DNA of 64,000 nucleotides from Macrotrachela quadricornifera (lineage: Eukaryota; Rotifera; Eurotatoria; Philodinida; Philodinidae). Under the pieces are notes generated by a model. The model saw nothing but the letters and a program-made list of their open reading frames with translations. It did not search any database and was not told where the DNA came from. Positions within the stretch are counted from its first letter, which is position 1; every line of letters begins with the position of its first letter. The DNA is taken from the NCBI GenBank assembly GCA_022393335.1, contig JAJEKB010019203.1, positions 1 through 64,000 on the forward strand, given 5' to 3'. A program made the translations under genes and the position numbers. This document shows, in pieces, positions 13,601 to 25,269 of this stretch.

Positions 13601-16460
13601 ACATTTTAGATAATTCGGTAATTCGTAAATTTAAAATTTTCTCTTATTTTATACCATAATGCATTTTTCACATTGAAATTTACAGTTCGCTAACATGTAT
13701 ATTGATTTCGATTGAACTATAGGAAGTTGTAGCGTTCGTCGATGTTCATCTATTGAAATCTAACCTAGTTTAAAACGATGTAGAGTTAGCTGGTATTCTC
13801 GTATTGAAATCTAATATAGATAAGGAAGAAGTAGGATTTGTTAATGTTCTCCCATAGAAATCTAATATAGTTTAAGAAGTTATGGAGTGTGCGAGTGTAT
13901 TTGATAGATTTTATTTTGTTTAAGAATCTATACTCTTCTATCTCGACCGAAAAAGAGTAAAAGATTTTTTTGGGGGTTGTCATTGTGTTTGTTCTAAAGG
14001 ACATATTTATAGTTTTGATCATCTGATCGAAACACATTCATCTTACTTATGTCTACAGAAATAACTCTTTTGACCGAAAAGAAAGAAGGAACGATTTAAT
14101 GATTGAAATTTTAAATTTATTCTCAGTCTGGTTCACAACAGTTTCTATAATAACCTGGTCTTTGTAATTTCTTAGAGCAAGTGGTTGTAAAACGTGCAGA
14201 GATTGTGAAGATTATTTTTAAGCCGTTTCAAACTCACTATTATTACTGAATATCTATTATATATAGAGAACAAAGAGTCGAAAAACGTGGATAGTGCACA
14301 ATTATTTCGCATCTAGAGGTCGTCAGTACTACGTATTATAATCTATTCACCGACCAAAAAAAAACAGAAAGTGAATACAACCGTAAGTTAAAGCTTGACT
14401 TTATACTTAACAAGAAACAATACTTCGGCTGAAACAACGAATAACTGCTTGTTTATAGAAATATTTTCTAATATCGTTTCACTATGTCGACGCACTCAAA
14501 ATGTTTGTTACAAAGATGACGCTTGTTAATATAAAAATTACTCGGTAGTTTCGCGCCTCATTAAAAACAAATTTCGCCCAAGTTTAATTTCACCTAAAAG
14601 TTCAAATTTGCTTCTGACATATCATTAGATGTAAACTTTCGAGTTCTACAAAATCCTGCATTTTGTTTTTCGAAATAAGTAAGTTGCGAAATCTGGCAAG
14701 GATTTTATTAAAAGCTTTTAACCATTGTTGTGTATATTTGTGCTGTTCTTTGATTGACTGGAATTTTTTCGAAGATCTTCCAAGCTTGATCAATAAGTGC
14801 TGAATGAGAACAAGCATTTAATACACATACATAAATATAATTATCCAACATATTTGATGGAACTTTATTAAACAATTCAACTGCTTCAATACCCATTCCA
14901 TTTAAACCATAGGCATTTACTTTAATTATAGATTAATTTTAAATAACTATAATTTATTATTAAAAAAAAATTACTCATAGCTGTAAAAGAAATATTGTTT
15001 GGATGTTCAATTGTATCAAATATTTTTCTGCTTTCATCAGGTGAACCAACTTTACCCTATGAAAATTTAAAAAATATTATTTAATTGACGTTTAAAAAAA
15101 ATTTATTCACCCATAAATCAATCAACCCAACTTGTATCCATGGATTTAATAAAAATTTTTTTGGTATTTCAGAAACTAATGATTGAGATAATGAAAGATC
15201 ACCAATTTGTGAAACAGCATCAATAACTATTGTAAAAATAATTTCATTTGGATTTAAATTTTCTTGTTTCATTCTTTGAAATAATTCTAAAGTTTTCTCT
15301 GGTTGATTTTTAATATTATAAAATTTCATCATTGATCCGTAAGAAATTAGATCTCGATCAACTCGATTAAATAAAGATTCAGCACTAACAAGATCATCAC
15401 ATTTAATAAACATATTTAAAACCGAATATAATAAATCATTTGGTGGATTTGATTTAGTAACTAATTGATCAAATACTTTTTTACCCAAATTTAACGCATT
15501 TGTACTTTTTAATTGAGCACAAGCGTTAAAAAATATACTTAAAATGATTTTGTCTGGTTTTTTAATTTGATAGAAAAGATCAATAGCTCGTTCTGCCATT
15601 TTGTTTGAAATAAAACCTTGACAAAAAAAAAGAGAAAAAGCAATGATAAACTAAGACAGACACGATTCTCTTACCGTTCATCATTACACTAAAAAGAATT
15701 AAATTTTTCTCCTGTACTTGATTAAATAATTCTTCTGCCGTAAGAATCTCACCAGATTTAATGAACATTTGTAACGCACAAGTTAATACGACGATATTAG
15801 TATGGTACTTTTTAGGCATTTTATCAAATATCAATTTTCCAAATTCTAACGAACGTTGATCGGCGATCTCTGTACAAATTTTAAATAAAATACTGAACGT
15901 ATATTCATTTTTTGTAATATTTGTATCTTTAAAAAGATTTAATGCTTCTTCACAACAATTATTATCGACAAGACCTGATTAAATCAGATACAAAAAAAAA
16001 TTATTCTAATCTAAACAAAACAGTATTTAACCTTTGAGAATATTATTAAGCATCGATGTTGTTTTATTATTGCTGTTTATGAAGATTTCTCTACTTTTTT
16101 CGTGATCACCACATTTCACTAATATAAAATATTCAAGTACTATAATGAAATTATTCAATTAAATAATATACTATATAGACGAATTAGATTAGTTTGAATA
16201 AAGGAGTTGTTAGCCATGTATGGGGATAGAGTTTTGTGGATATTTTTACCACGTTTAATATCAGAAAGTTCAATACAAGCTTTTAAAGCTTGATTTATAA
16301 CTAAACTAGTACTTTGTTTATTTTGTTTTACAATTTGATCTTCATATAAAGCGATAGTTTTTTCAAATTGATTATTGTCATTGAGTTTTTTCATTTGAGA
16401 ACCTAAGTCAATTACGGTAGATAGGAAACGACGAGAAGAAAACCGTATCAAGAAAATCAT
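10641..16460 (-). CDS. DYW-type pentatricopeptide-repeat protein (putative mitochondrial C-to-U RNA-editing factor)
   Basis: Ten exons, read on the minus strand, keep phase throughout: 16460-16172, 16118-16032, 15974-15675, 15616-15111, 15056-14975, 14919-14723, 11506-11413, 11358-11114, 11067-10809, 10756-10641 (724 residues). The start MIFLIRFSSRRFLST looks like a mitochondrial presequence. Residues ~30-560 are degenerate helical hairpin repeats of the plant PLS type (LIRLYMKCGD, LNACSHSALIDQAWKIFEKI). E-like segments follow (LLANTYALTGN, VGSAWTVINGKVH), then a full DYW domain at ~600-724. That domain holds the deaminase zinc signature HSE (655-657) with CGDC (683-686), and a second metal site HH...CSC. 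The protein ends in DHF instead of DYW. In plants such proteins bind organellar transcripts one base per repeat and deaminate a specific C. The seventh exon is 3.2 kb from the sixth, but donor ATG|GTTAAA joins it in phase and gives the expected IYTTM-IDALSRVFLFDQAQKL continuity. Confidence 0.9.
11615..12141 (+). mobile_element. non-autonomous Helitron-like element, copy 1
   Basis: The left end is TCTATATATATAAAGAAG after an A, and the right end is ACCGCTAGT preceded by AACGCCGG. These match the Helitron rules (5' TC, 3' CTRRT near a GC-rich palindromic stretch, insertion after A). Its sequence recurs in diverged form at 43541-43780 (left part) and 44120-44455 (right part), which supports the boundaries. 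No Rep/helicase coding capacity is present. The base after the right end is G rather than the usual T. Confidence 0.65.
12150..13518. repeat. long palindrome (foldback element), 617-bp arms
   Basis: The left arm (12150-12766) and right arm (12902-13518) are inverted copies separated by a 135-bp spacer. Reading both arms I noted only a few single-base differences (for example CCC/CTC near 12399, GAATTC/GAGTTC near 12513, ATGCGTC/ATGAGTC near 12680). Each arm carries the same short open frame (12367-12579 plus, 13089-13301 minus; 70 residues, two changes), which is a by-product of the duplication. The left arm begins 8 bp after the Helitron-like end. No flanking target duplication was evident. 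Confidence 0.9.
13737..13935. repeat. degenerate ~52-bp tandem repeat
   Basis: Units with the core ATTGAAATCTAA..TAG.TTAAG recur at about 13752, 13801, 13854 and, weakly, 13900. The spacing is about 50-53 bp and divergence is considerable. It lies inside the large intron of the PPR gene. Confidence 0.5.
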
Positions 16461-17007
16461 CTAAAACAATAAATATTATCAAACATCAACAAATTTTATC
16501 TTATATTTGACTTTATGTTATTTCATATAACTTTTCAATAATCAAAAGTACTTGATTTTTAATAGTTATTTTTGAATGGACTATTTGAAGAATTTTTTTG
16601 CATTAAAATTTATATTTATTTGTAGTCAGCAATGCATGAACAAAAAAGGACTGACAGTTTTTGATTGACACTTTATTGGTTGTTGATTTCGTTAAATAGT
16701 ACGACTTACTTTTCTTAGATGTTTTTAAATAGAATGTCGTTACCATCAACGTGATTATAAAAAACAAAGTAAATTATTTAAAAAAATTAAAATATATTAA
16801 GAAAAAACTAACTTTTGAAAATAATGTAAATTATGCCTAGTAGAAAAAGTTAAAAATTTTTGTATTTATTAAGCAACGACATTAGCGACGCTTTATTTTT
16901 AACTTTCTCAACCTTGAAAGTTTCCTAGCTTTAAAGATTTTTTTATATATATACGGCTGATTTATGGCAGATATTTGTAAAATTTCATCGCAAATTAAAT
17001 ATTTTCA
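16461..17007. promoter_or_regulatory. shared upstream region of divergent PPR and paralogue-2 genes
   Basis: A 547-bp gap separates the two divergent start codons. A TATATATATA run at about 16944-16953 lies about 55 bp before the plus-strand ATG. Nothing more specific can be assigned. Confidence 0.4.
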
Positions 17008-20000
17008 ATGGCTTTATCAGATCAACTAATTAATACTCATATTTATTGTGGTTGTCATACAAAACTTACCACACAATTCAATGACAAAACAAATATTGCT
17101 CAAATTCATCAACATATTCGTGATCTATATGGTTCTCATTTACCATGTTCATATTGTCTTATGTTTTACAATCCAAAAGCAAAAAAATTCATTAAACTGA
17201 ATCAAAATCAATTAAACAATGAATTGAATCCATTTCAAATCAATTCACCTATTGTTGTTCAAAGTGTCAAAGATATATTTCACATGGTGGAATTATATGT
17301 AATTGATACTACAGATGAATACGATACACAATCTGGTATGTATAAATTTTAAGATTGATAAAAAAAAGATATATGTTTAAACATGAATCGAGTAGTTCAT
17401 AAATGATCTGTCTCGATTTATTTTCATACCGATTATCTGAATTTTGTCTTCTGGTAAGTATTTTACTATTTTTTATTATTGTCCATTAAAACCACTGCAT
17501 TGTTGGTATAAGAAATGAGTAGCGGCGCCAACTCTTTCAAAAATTGTTTAAGATTTTCTCTCGAATTTCTACAGAAAATCAATAATCTTTTATACTAATA
17601 TTGTAAAACACTTCTTTTTTTTATCAATTCAACACCCTCTCAAGAACCATCTCCAAATATATATAAAAGACAAATTTTTAGAGAATTAGCAACAATAGGC
17701 CTATTGTGTTTCACATTTTAATCTCGCAGGAATTGCACGATCAACTTTTCTTTCTGTAGGATATTCGATATTTTCTTAAACCAGTTTTTGATATTGACTT
17801 ATTATCTTTTACTTTCTTAAGTGAATGGCTCGAATCAATGTTATTCAATTTCCGAGTTCAAATTGGAATCATTAGAAAACATATAACTTGGACTTATCCA
17901 ACTCTACATGGAATACTATGAACATTAATAGTCTAAATGAAAAGAAGTATTTTCCATCTATTGAATAAATGTTCGTGGAATTAAATGAAAAAATTTTCCC
18001 CAAGAACTTTATCATTAATGGAAAGTATTTCGATAGTCTATTCCAAAAAGTAAAAATTTTATGAAAATTATTGAATCATAATTCAATAACTGATAGATAA
18101 ATTTCCAATCAATTACAAACACAGTCGGTGAGATATCTGCACATAGATATGCATGCTTTATTCATTATGTAGATTAACAAACCTTCACTACACATTTTAA
18201 CACTTTAGAATACTCCTTCTCTAACGAAAATTCTTGATGCCGCTACTGTCTAAACTTTGTTCTAATACAATAATAAAAATATTCAATATAAACACAGTAG
18301 TATTTATTATAAAATAATAGCAAGAAGACAAAATTTAGAAGATCAATACAAAAATAAATCGAAACAATCCGAGCTTAGTGCATGTCTATATATATTATAC
18401 ATTCTTTTCCAGGAACTTCATGTAATGAAACAAGTTTTGTTAGCTCTGCTGATTCAATCATTGCAGCAATAAAAGAAACTGAACCTAAACAAGGTAATTT
18501 AGTATGTTATGGAAAATATATTTGGAATAATTTAATATTATAGATTTACCTATTAACAATAAAAGTATAAATCTTACCGATCATCAAAATGAAGATTTGC
18601 AAAATGCTTTACTTAACAAACTACCAACAGATATGGGTAAGACTTGTTTTTTTAAATACATTACATAAAGTCTTTTATTTGTTATAGAAATTATGCATGC
18701 TACATCAACAAATGATAATAATCCTGATATTGTTCAATCATTAGCTGCATTTTCTAATGAAAATCAATTTGATTCAAGTAATATTTTATATTTATTCTAC
18801 ATATTCAAATTAAATTATTGTATTTTTCTAGACTTGTCTTTAACTGATACAATATTAAATAATATTGATTGTGATTCTCAAGATTTATCTGATATATTAC
18901 TTGTTGAAAGGCCATCTGTTCAAAGTAAGATTTTATATATATATATATTCAATAATAGAATAAATATTTTGCGAATTATTTTTTTGTTCTAGACTCATTT
19001 ATAAATAACAATTTATCGGAACATGTTACAAGTAAAATAATTTTTTTTGTTTTATTATATAACTATATTTTATTATTTATTATTTGTAGTTGGAGATGCC
19101 ATGCCTTTACAAAATCATTCTTCGGTTTTAATTCAAAACTTACGTACATGTCAAAGTTCAATTGAATTAAATAAAACATATAATAGAAAAATAGATCATT
19201 TTCATTTTTCATTGGATGTAAAACCAGAACAAAAAGGTATTTATAAATCTGATCAATATAATCAAACAGACAAAACAAAAACTAATGGTTATGTTACTCG
19301 AATACAAGGTATTAAAACACCTGAACAAAAAATGCTTCCAATATGGCCAAAAGTTTATGTAAGTGATATTTATTAGAATTTTTATAATGAAATTTTTTTT
19401 TCAATCTAATAATATCGAAATATATATAAAACATAATCGATATATTATATAAATTAAACATATACAAAAAAAAACTTCTATTCAATAGGACTTCAATTTT
19501 TTCAGATGTTAAGTAAATAAAAAAAAGGATTAGCTTGAAAATTCAGCAAATTTCTAGATTGTTTTGCATATATTAAAAAAATCAATATTATTAGTTTAAT
19601 TTTTCTTATAAATTTTCATCTTTTATCTTATAAAACTGAAACATAAAATTATTTTTCAGATTCCAAATTCATTTCGAAATAACCACAATGCACGTGTTGC
19701 TGTATATGTTGTATCAGAACGACGAGAAAATGGAAAACGAATTTGGTTAAAACATCGTGATAAAGGATTTCTTCCAAAAGGTTTTACACGTGATACTCAA
19801 CCTATAAATCCAATTGAATTTAATTTATATGAAAACAATTTAACAATTGAAGGCGATTTGAAGTAATTTAATTTAAAAAAAAATTTTTTTTCATCATTTT
19901 TATATGTATATTAATATTTTTTATTTAGATTGGATCTTCAAATGACAACTATGTGGGATAAAACAGAACAATTAGAAGACATGTTATATGAACTCGATGA

Positions 20001-20320
20001 ATTAACAACTATTAATTTACATCCAGCAGAATATGAACCATGCGTACCACGTCTTCTTTGTGCTCTTCGGTGTATTGATGATGTTGATATATGGAAAACC
20101 GTTTGTCTTTCAGACTTCATTCGACCCAGTCAGTAAAAGAATTTAAGTCAAATATTGTATAAAATCTTTGTATTATTTAGGAAAATCGACTAAACGATCT
20201 TTATCAAGTATTCATACAATAGGTATGAGTTTATATTGATTCAATTGTTAAATAATTGATTTTATTTATATTTTAGTTCAAAATAGTACATCAGTATATA
20301 AACGAGCAAGAAGAAAATAA
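17008..20320 (+). CDS. unrecognised nuclear-type protein, paralogue 2 of the linked pair
   Basis: Eleven exons fit in phase: 17008-17335, 18413-18493, 18544-18636, 18688-18777, 18832-18924, 18993-19031, 19090-19358, 19660-19862, 19929-20128, 20181-20222, 20277-20320 (493 residues). The N-terminal domain and the C-terminal ~200 residues correspond block by block to the gene at 5183: SLDVKPEQKGIYKSDQ, GIKTPEQKML, VVSERRENGKRIWLKH, PRLLCALR...CLSDFIRP. The protein ends in the basic cluster KRARRK. It is about 100 residues longer because the linker is built from five short phase-1 exons instead of two. The first intron (17336-18412) is about 1.1 kb, long for this genome. The tenth exon needs an unusual donor, A|GTCAGT. 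Function unknown; the basic tail and acidic linker would suit a nuclear regulator, but that is inference. Confidence 0.75.
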
Positions 20321-22250
20321 ATCGGGACTACTATGTATATACAATATTAATATAAAAAAAATTATCAAAAAAAAGTCATATTTAAATCAAGAATACCGGT
20401 GAACTAACTGATATTAACAGTTTGCTTTTAATTTTTTTTCCTTATTTATATTATTCAAATAAAAAGAATAATAGTTTAGTATTCAAAAATAATCCCTAAT
20501 CTTCAGGATAGATCTACAATAGTTGTTTTTTAATATGAGTCGTATTACATATATAAGAAATTGGATATTATAATCGTAAATATTATTGTGTTTTCAATCA
20601 ATATAATACTAAAAATATTATGAATCATCTTTATTGATAATTTAAAGAAAAAATTTATTCATCTGCAACAAAAAAAATATGAGATGGTTGTCTTATCGAT
20701 CGAATAATTATATATACTAATAGATTATGTCTAAAACGTTAAACAGGGTTAAAATACATAGGTCATTTAAAATTATTATAATGAAAACTAATTTATTTGT
20801 AAATATTTATGTTTATTTCGATTGGATTTAAGATTCAGTGAACATTCAGAGATTATGTTCATATAAATACGAGAATTTGAGTAACGTTTTGACTGATTCT
20901 GTAAAAAAATAAAAGTTCGTGATAAAAAGTTTGATTGCATGATTTTATAACTCTTAGCAAATATTCTCAAGAGATATATGAAGGTTGTTGAATTTTTAAA
21001 AAAATCATCTATTTGATTTACAGGCAAAAAATATGCTATTAAAATTGACGATTTTAAGACAATGTTTTTACATAGTTTGATATTCTTAGACAAATGAAAC
21101 TGAACCCTTTTTAACAATACGATTAATAGAATTTTGAATAGATTATTGACTCATATGTTTAAGTTTAAAATTCTCTCTTGTTAACAACAAAAAAATATCA
21201 AAATATATTTTTGTTGTGCCGATGATGAACTATTTCTACGAAAAGAGTAATTACCCCTTAATAAAGTTCCTATACTGACATACAAAATTACTGTATCATT
21301 CGTAACTCTAAATTAATACATTGTTCATCTATTTTGTATGTATACAGTTCTACTCTAAATACCCCCTACTTAAGGTTATTATCGAACATTGGCATTATCT
21401 GTCGGTGATAATGCTTGAAACACTCGATAGAATATCATTCCATCAATTGAGATTCAACCTTGAGCAGATAATGAACTTACAAATATATGAACGGTAAATG
21501 TCATGACACCCTATGATATTCCATATAATATAACAAAACAAATAGTCATTTGAACTAAGAATATTGATTATGACGATGTTCGATATTAATCGAATAATTC
21601 AACATTAGAATATGGCAATATTTGTATTCTTTTCAGAATGATATTGTACATCAATTCATGTAAAAGATTCTCTTAATATAAATACATCTATTTAATCTAT
21701 GAATTCGTCTATTATACAATTTTTTTATAAGATAAAGAATAGTACAATCTCAATGCTATCAAGTCTATTGATATGTGTTAGTGTACAAGTCGATAATTCT
21801 TATATATTATCATTAATAACTATTACTTGATGCAGTTTATAATCGAAGGATCTTTTGTCATAATAATTGCAAATAAAACAATTTATACAATAAATATTAT
21901 TTATACTCTGTTGACTTTTCATATGGATCTTCATAAATGATATATGATAGATTTGAATATGTCATTTAATAAGATATAAACACAAATGATTTTATTTATT
22001 TCATACATAATTGATCTTTACGTTTTTTGATACAATAATCAAATAAATAAATTCAATATATATTGAATATTCTATTATTTATTTATATCAATAAAGATTT
22101 AGGTAAATAGAGAATCATTAGATACATGATCTAATTTAAACATAATTGTAAAAGGAAGTTTAGATAGTTATTGCTTTTGTTATCATTATCTCTAGTGAAT
22201 TATCCCATTCATCTATCTATATATCATATGCTTTTCTATATCTAAAACAG
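20321..22250. other. intergenic, no supported gene
   Basis: AT-rich sequence. An AATAAA-type signal near 20456-20462 may end the upstream gene. The open frame at 20788-21117 (minus) is low-complexity and unsupported. Confidence 0.55.
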
Positions 22251-22367
22251 GAGAATACTGCTGCTCGACGTCGTTGTCGCTATCAACAACAAGAAGATAA
22301 ACATAGTCTCCAATACCAACCTGTCAACGAAAGTATTGTCCATTTGACTAACATTTCTTATCCATGA
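22251..22367 (+). pseudogene. orphan terminal-exon-like fragment
   Basis: A pyrimidine-poor but recognisable acceptor (AAAACAG) at 22250 is followed by 38 open codons starting ENTAARRRCRYQQQEDKHSL and ending in TGA (22365-22367). Codon use and base composition are coding-like and stand out from the surrounding AT-rich DNA. No upstream exon can be found that would join to it. It may be the last exon of a decayed gene or chance; I do not recognise the sequence. Confidence 0.3.
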
Positions 22368-22674
22368 AAAGCTTATCAAATATATGATATCAGTACAAAT
22401 AGAGCAAGGACTTGAAATTATTAAAAACTTAACAATTCACGCAATCTTAAGAGTACTATATATTATTATATTCACTAACTCGTTCTTATTCTACAACAAA
22501 TAGTATATTGAATAAAGACAAAACGAATAAAAATTCAATAAACAGTATATTGAATATTATTCAAATACTAAATACAAAAAAAAAAAGAAAACTTTAACTC
22601 ATATAAAAAAAAAGAAAGATCATATTAAATATTTATAATGAAATTGTTTCTTTTTATTCTTTATTTTTTTTTAT

Positions 22675-23082
22675 TTATTGAGCAGAAGCAGAATTTTCTG
22701 ATTTTATTAATGTACTTGGATTAATTGAAGCAATATGATCATCATGTATATCAAATCGCCATTCAGTAACCGGACATGTAACACCATCAAAAGGTTGTTC
22801 AAGTGAATATGTTTTTTCATCATTACCAACTTCTATTCGAGAAACAACTTTACGACAAGTAAATGTTGCTTCAGGTGCTGGTTGATATTCTTGTTCTGGT
22901 ATACATGCTCGACCACCGGCATCAAGTGTAACAGAAATTGATTCATTTGCACTATTATTAACAGTATTATTTATACCAGTTGCATAATGAATAGTACATT
23001 TTACTGGTTTACTTGTCTTATTTGAAATTACTCCAGCATAAACATGACGTGGTGCAGCACATAAAGCTTTTGAGGCAGGCAT
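22675..23082 (-). CDS. small single-exon protein of unknown function
   Basis: Reads MPASKALCAAPRHVYAGVIS to a stop at 22675-22677, 135 residues in one exon. The start is the only upstream ATG in frame. Alternating hydrophobic and polar residues (VKCTIHYATG, ESISVTLDAG, SRIEVGNDEKTYSLEQPF) suggest an all-beta cytosolic fold. There is no signal peptide or membrane segment. Base composition and codon use look genuinely coding compared with its flanks. I do not recognise the family. It lies about 530 bp downstream of the AP-1 mu gene on the same strand, with no sign of co-transcription. Confidence 0.65.
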   Translation of the reverse strand: MPASKALCAAPRHVYAGVISNKTSKPVKCTIHYATGINNTVNNSANESISVTLDAGGRACIPEQEYQPAPEATFTCRKVVSRIEVGNDEKTYSLEQPFDGVTCPVTEWRFDIHDDHIASINPSTLIKSENSASAQ

Positions 23083-23615
23083 TTAACTATATAAACGAAT
23101 ATGAAATATCTGTGATAATATTCGATATTATTCACTACGAAATACTTATATATATACACTATAATTCTCCACCCACAAAAAAACAACGACAATGATGAAT
23201 AAGAAAAAATAATCTCACTACTAAAAGCTGTTAGTTGCCTTGTGGGTAGATGTTGTTTCTTTTTTTCTTTCTGTCTTTCTTTTCTGCTGTATTAAGAAGA
23301 ATGTAATGTACGAACTGACATAAAACTAATGACAGTTCCGACAGAAATAGAGTTTTTATCTCCTCTCTCTCTCTCTTTTCTAGCATCAGCATCAACAACA
23401 ACAACAAGAATAGTAATAAGAATAATAATCTATATATGCCGATATTGTCAACCATAGAACTTTATTTCATATGAAATAAAACATTATATTTTTTTTTAAA
23501 TAGACTAAAATATTAGAAACAAGTAATTGTCACATATTAGGAATGTAAGTAAGAAATATGATCACAATAATGAATTTACAAAACAAAACAAAAACAAAAA
23601 AAAAAAAAACGAAAG
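23083..23615. other. short intergenic gap
   Basis: Contains CT-rich and AAC/GTT-rich microsatellite-like tracts (about 23350-23410) and poly-A runs near 23595. No gene seen. Confidence 0.5.
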
Positions 23616-25269
23616 TTATTGCGTACGTATTTGATAATCGCCATTTTGTGTTATATATCGAACCCATGGTAATGCTTGATAACCACTTTTTTCAATTATT
23701 TTTAAATATCGAACCTAATTAAATATAAAAGACAAAAAGAAAATAAAATTAATTTTTAGAAAATATTCTTCTACCTGTATTCCTGATGTTGTAAAATATG
23801 GAATTTCAAATTTAACTTCAATTGGTGGTTTAGCTTCTAGATCTTCTTTTTCAACACTAGGTAATTTAAATTGCGCACGCATTATAAATTCTTTTCCACC
23901 CTGAATATTACAAAAAAAAATTTTTGAAAATAAAATATATATATATTTAACAAACTGGAAATGATTTAATTGACCAAACCATAGCATTTTTTTCTGGAAC
24001 ATATTTAACTGAACCTGATGTAGCTTTAAATCGTCCTGTATCAACATCAGATGGAACAGATATAATAATTTCAACATTATTTGCTGTTGAACGACGTTTA
24101 AATTGAGATTTTGCTTTAATCATATATTCAACACGTGAATGACTATGTTTTTCAATAACAGATTCAATCCATATTAAAGGTTTAACCTGAAAATAATATA
24201 AACAATTTTTATTTTCAAGAATAACTCATTTACTTGTGTATTAAGACGATATGACATTAATTCAAATTCTCCATCAGGTGGAACAAATGATATTGTTCGA
24301 TCATTTTCAAAACGAGATAAACGAACACATTGATGAAATTTTACATCTTCTAATTCAATACCTTTATTCTTTGTACCTAAATAAAAAAAAGAACAAAAAT
24401 TTTTTTTGTTCAAATTAAATAAATTAATTAATTGAAACAGACGTCCAGTAGTTTCAAAAAGAATTTTATCATTAAGACCAAGACGTAATTCAGGCATGCC
24501 ACTAAGATAAACACGCATTTTAATTACTCCATTTATTTCTGAACGAAGAACATTTCCATTTGAACTAACCTATAAATATATATACAATTCTTATATAAAA
24601 TAAAAATAAAATAACAATCTTACTAAAAGATTAACTGATTCAATAACATCAAGAAAAACTTCATTTTTTCGATATTTTATTCCTTCGGATCGCCAACTAA
24701 CTTGATGTGTTAATGCTGGTGGTGGACGAACTTCTTCAAGTTTATGTCCTTCTTGTGTTATATATTCTTGAAGAATTTTTGAATCAGTCGATTGAGGAAA
24801 ACCAAAATCCATTAATTCATCAAGTAATTCATATACAGTAACAAAATTATCTCGAATTGATTCTTCTTCAAGTTCTTTAAAATATTCACAAAATACTCGA
24901 ACACATTTATAAAGAAATGATAAAACCATTGCAATATTTGCATTTATTTTTGTTGTACATACAACTATATATATATATATATATTTATATAAAAATTTAA
25001 ATAACAACTAATATACTTACGATAAACATTATTATATTTTATATAAACAAATGCAACATTATCCTGTTGAAATATTGGTGATAATTGAGATTCATCTTCT
25101 TTTTCTAATAATAATTGCATAAATTTTTCAATAACATTCATTTCAATATCACCACGATAATTTCGAGATATAAGTACCTATATTTAAAAAAATTAATAAA
25201 TAGATTATAAATAGATTAAAAGTTTACTTTGCCCTTCATATCCAATATATAAATAGCTGATGCGGACAT
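23616..25269 (-). CDS. AP1M1: AP-1 clathrin adaptor complex subunit mu
   Basis: Eight exons on the minus strand: 25269-25228, 25177-25021, 24964-24624, 24569-24443, 24376-24234, 24186-23956, 23900-23775, 23714-23616. They give 421 residues, against 423 for human mu-1A. The start MSASAIYILDMKGKVLISRN and the end YITQNGDYQIRTQ are those of the mu-1 family. The N-terminal longin domain includes KELEEESIRDNFVTVYELLD, then the hinge and the mu-homology domain (SWRSEGIKYRKNEVFLDVIE, MRVYLSGMPELRLGLNDKI, VEYMIKAKSQFKRRSTANN). The protein recognises YxxPhi sorting signals and links cargo to clathrin at the trans-Golgi network and endosomes. The fifth exon follows a less common donor (C|GTCTGT). The gene is apparently intact. 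Mu-2 is excluded by the mu-1 N-terminus and hinge; I cannot separate mu-1A from mu-1B, which is a vertebrate split. Confidence 0.95.

Larger units (their letters stand above)
11507..14722 (-). other. 3.2-kb intron of the DYW-PPR gene, packed with repeats
   Basis: The donor (GT at 14722-14721) and acceptor (AG at 11508-11507) are in phase 0. All other introns of the gene are 46-60 bp. From its 3' side the intron holds a Helitron-like element (11615-12141), a palindrome (12150-13518), and a decayed ~52-bp minisatellite (13737-13935). The remainder (13936-14722) shows no gene. Reading past the donor reaches a stop within three codons, so the intron must be removed to make the DYW domain. Confidence 0.75.

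Noticed and set aside
14602..14896. Overlapping frames suggesting a frameshifted PPR pseudogene
   Set aside because: The stop just after IYTTMVKSF is explained by a donor at ATG|GTTAAA. Splicing to 11506 restores the expected PPR/E sequence in phase.
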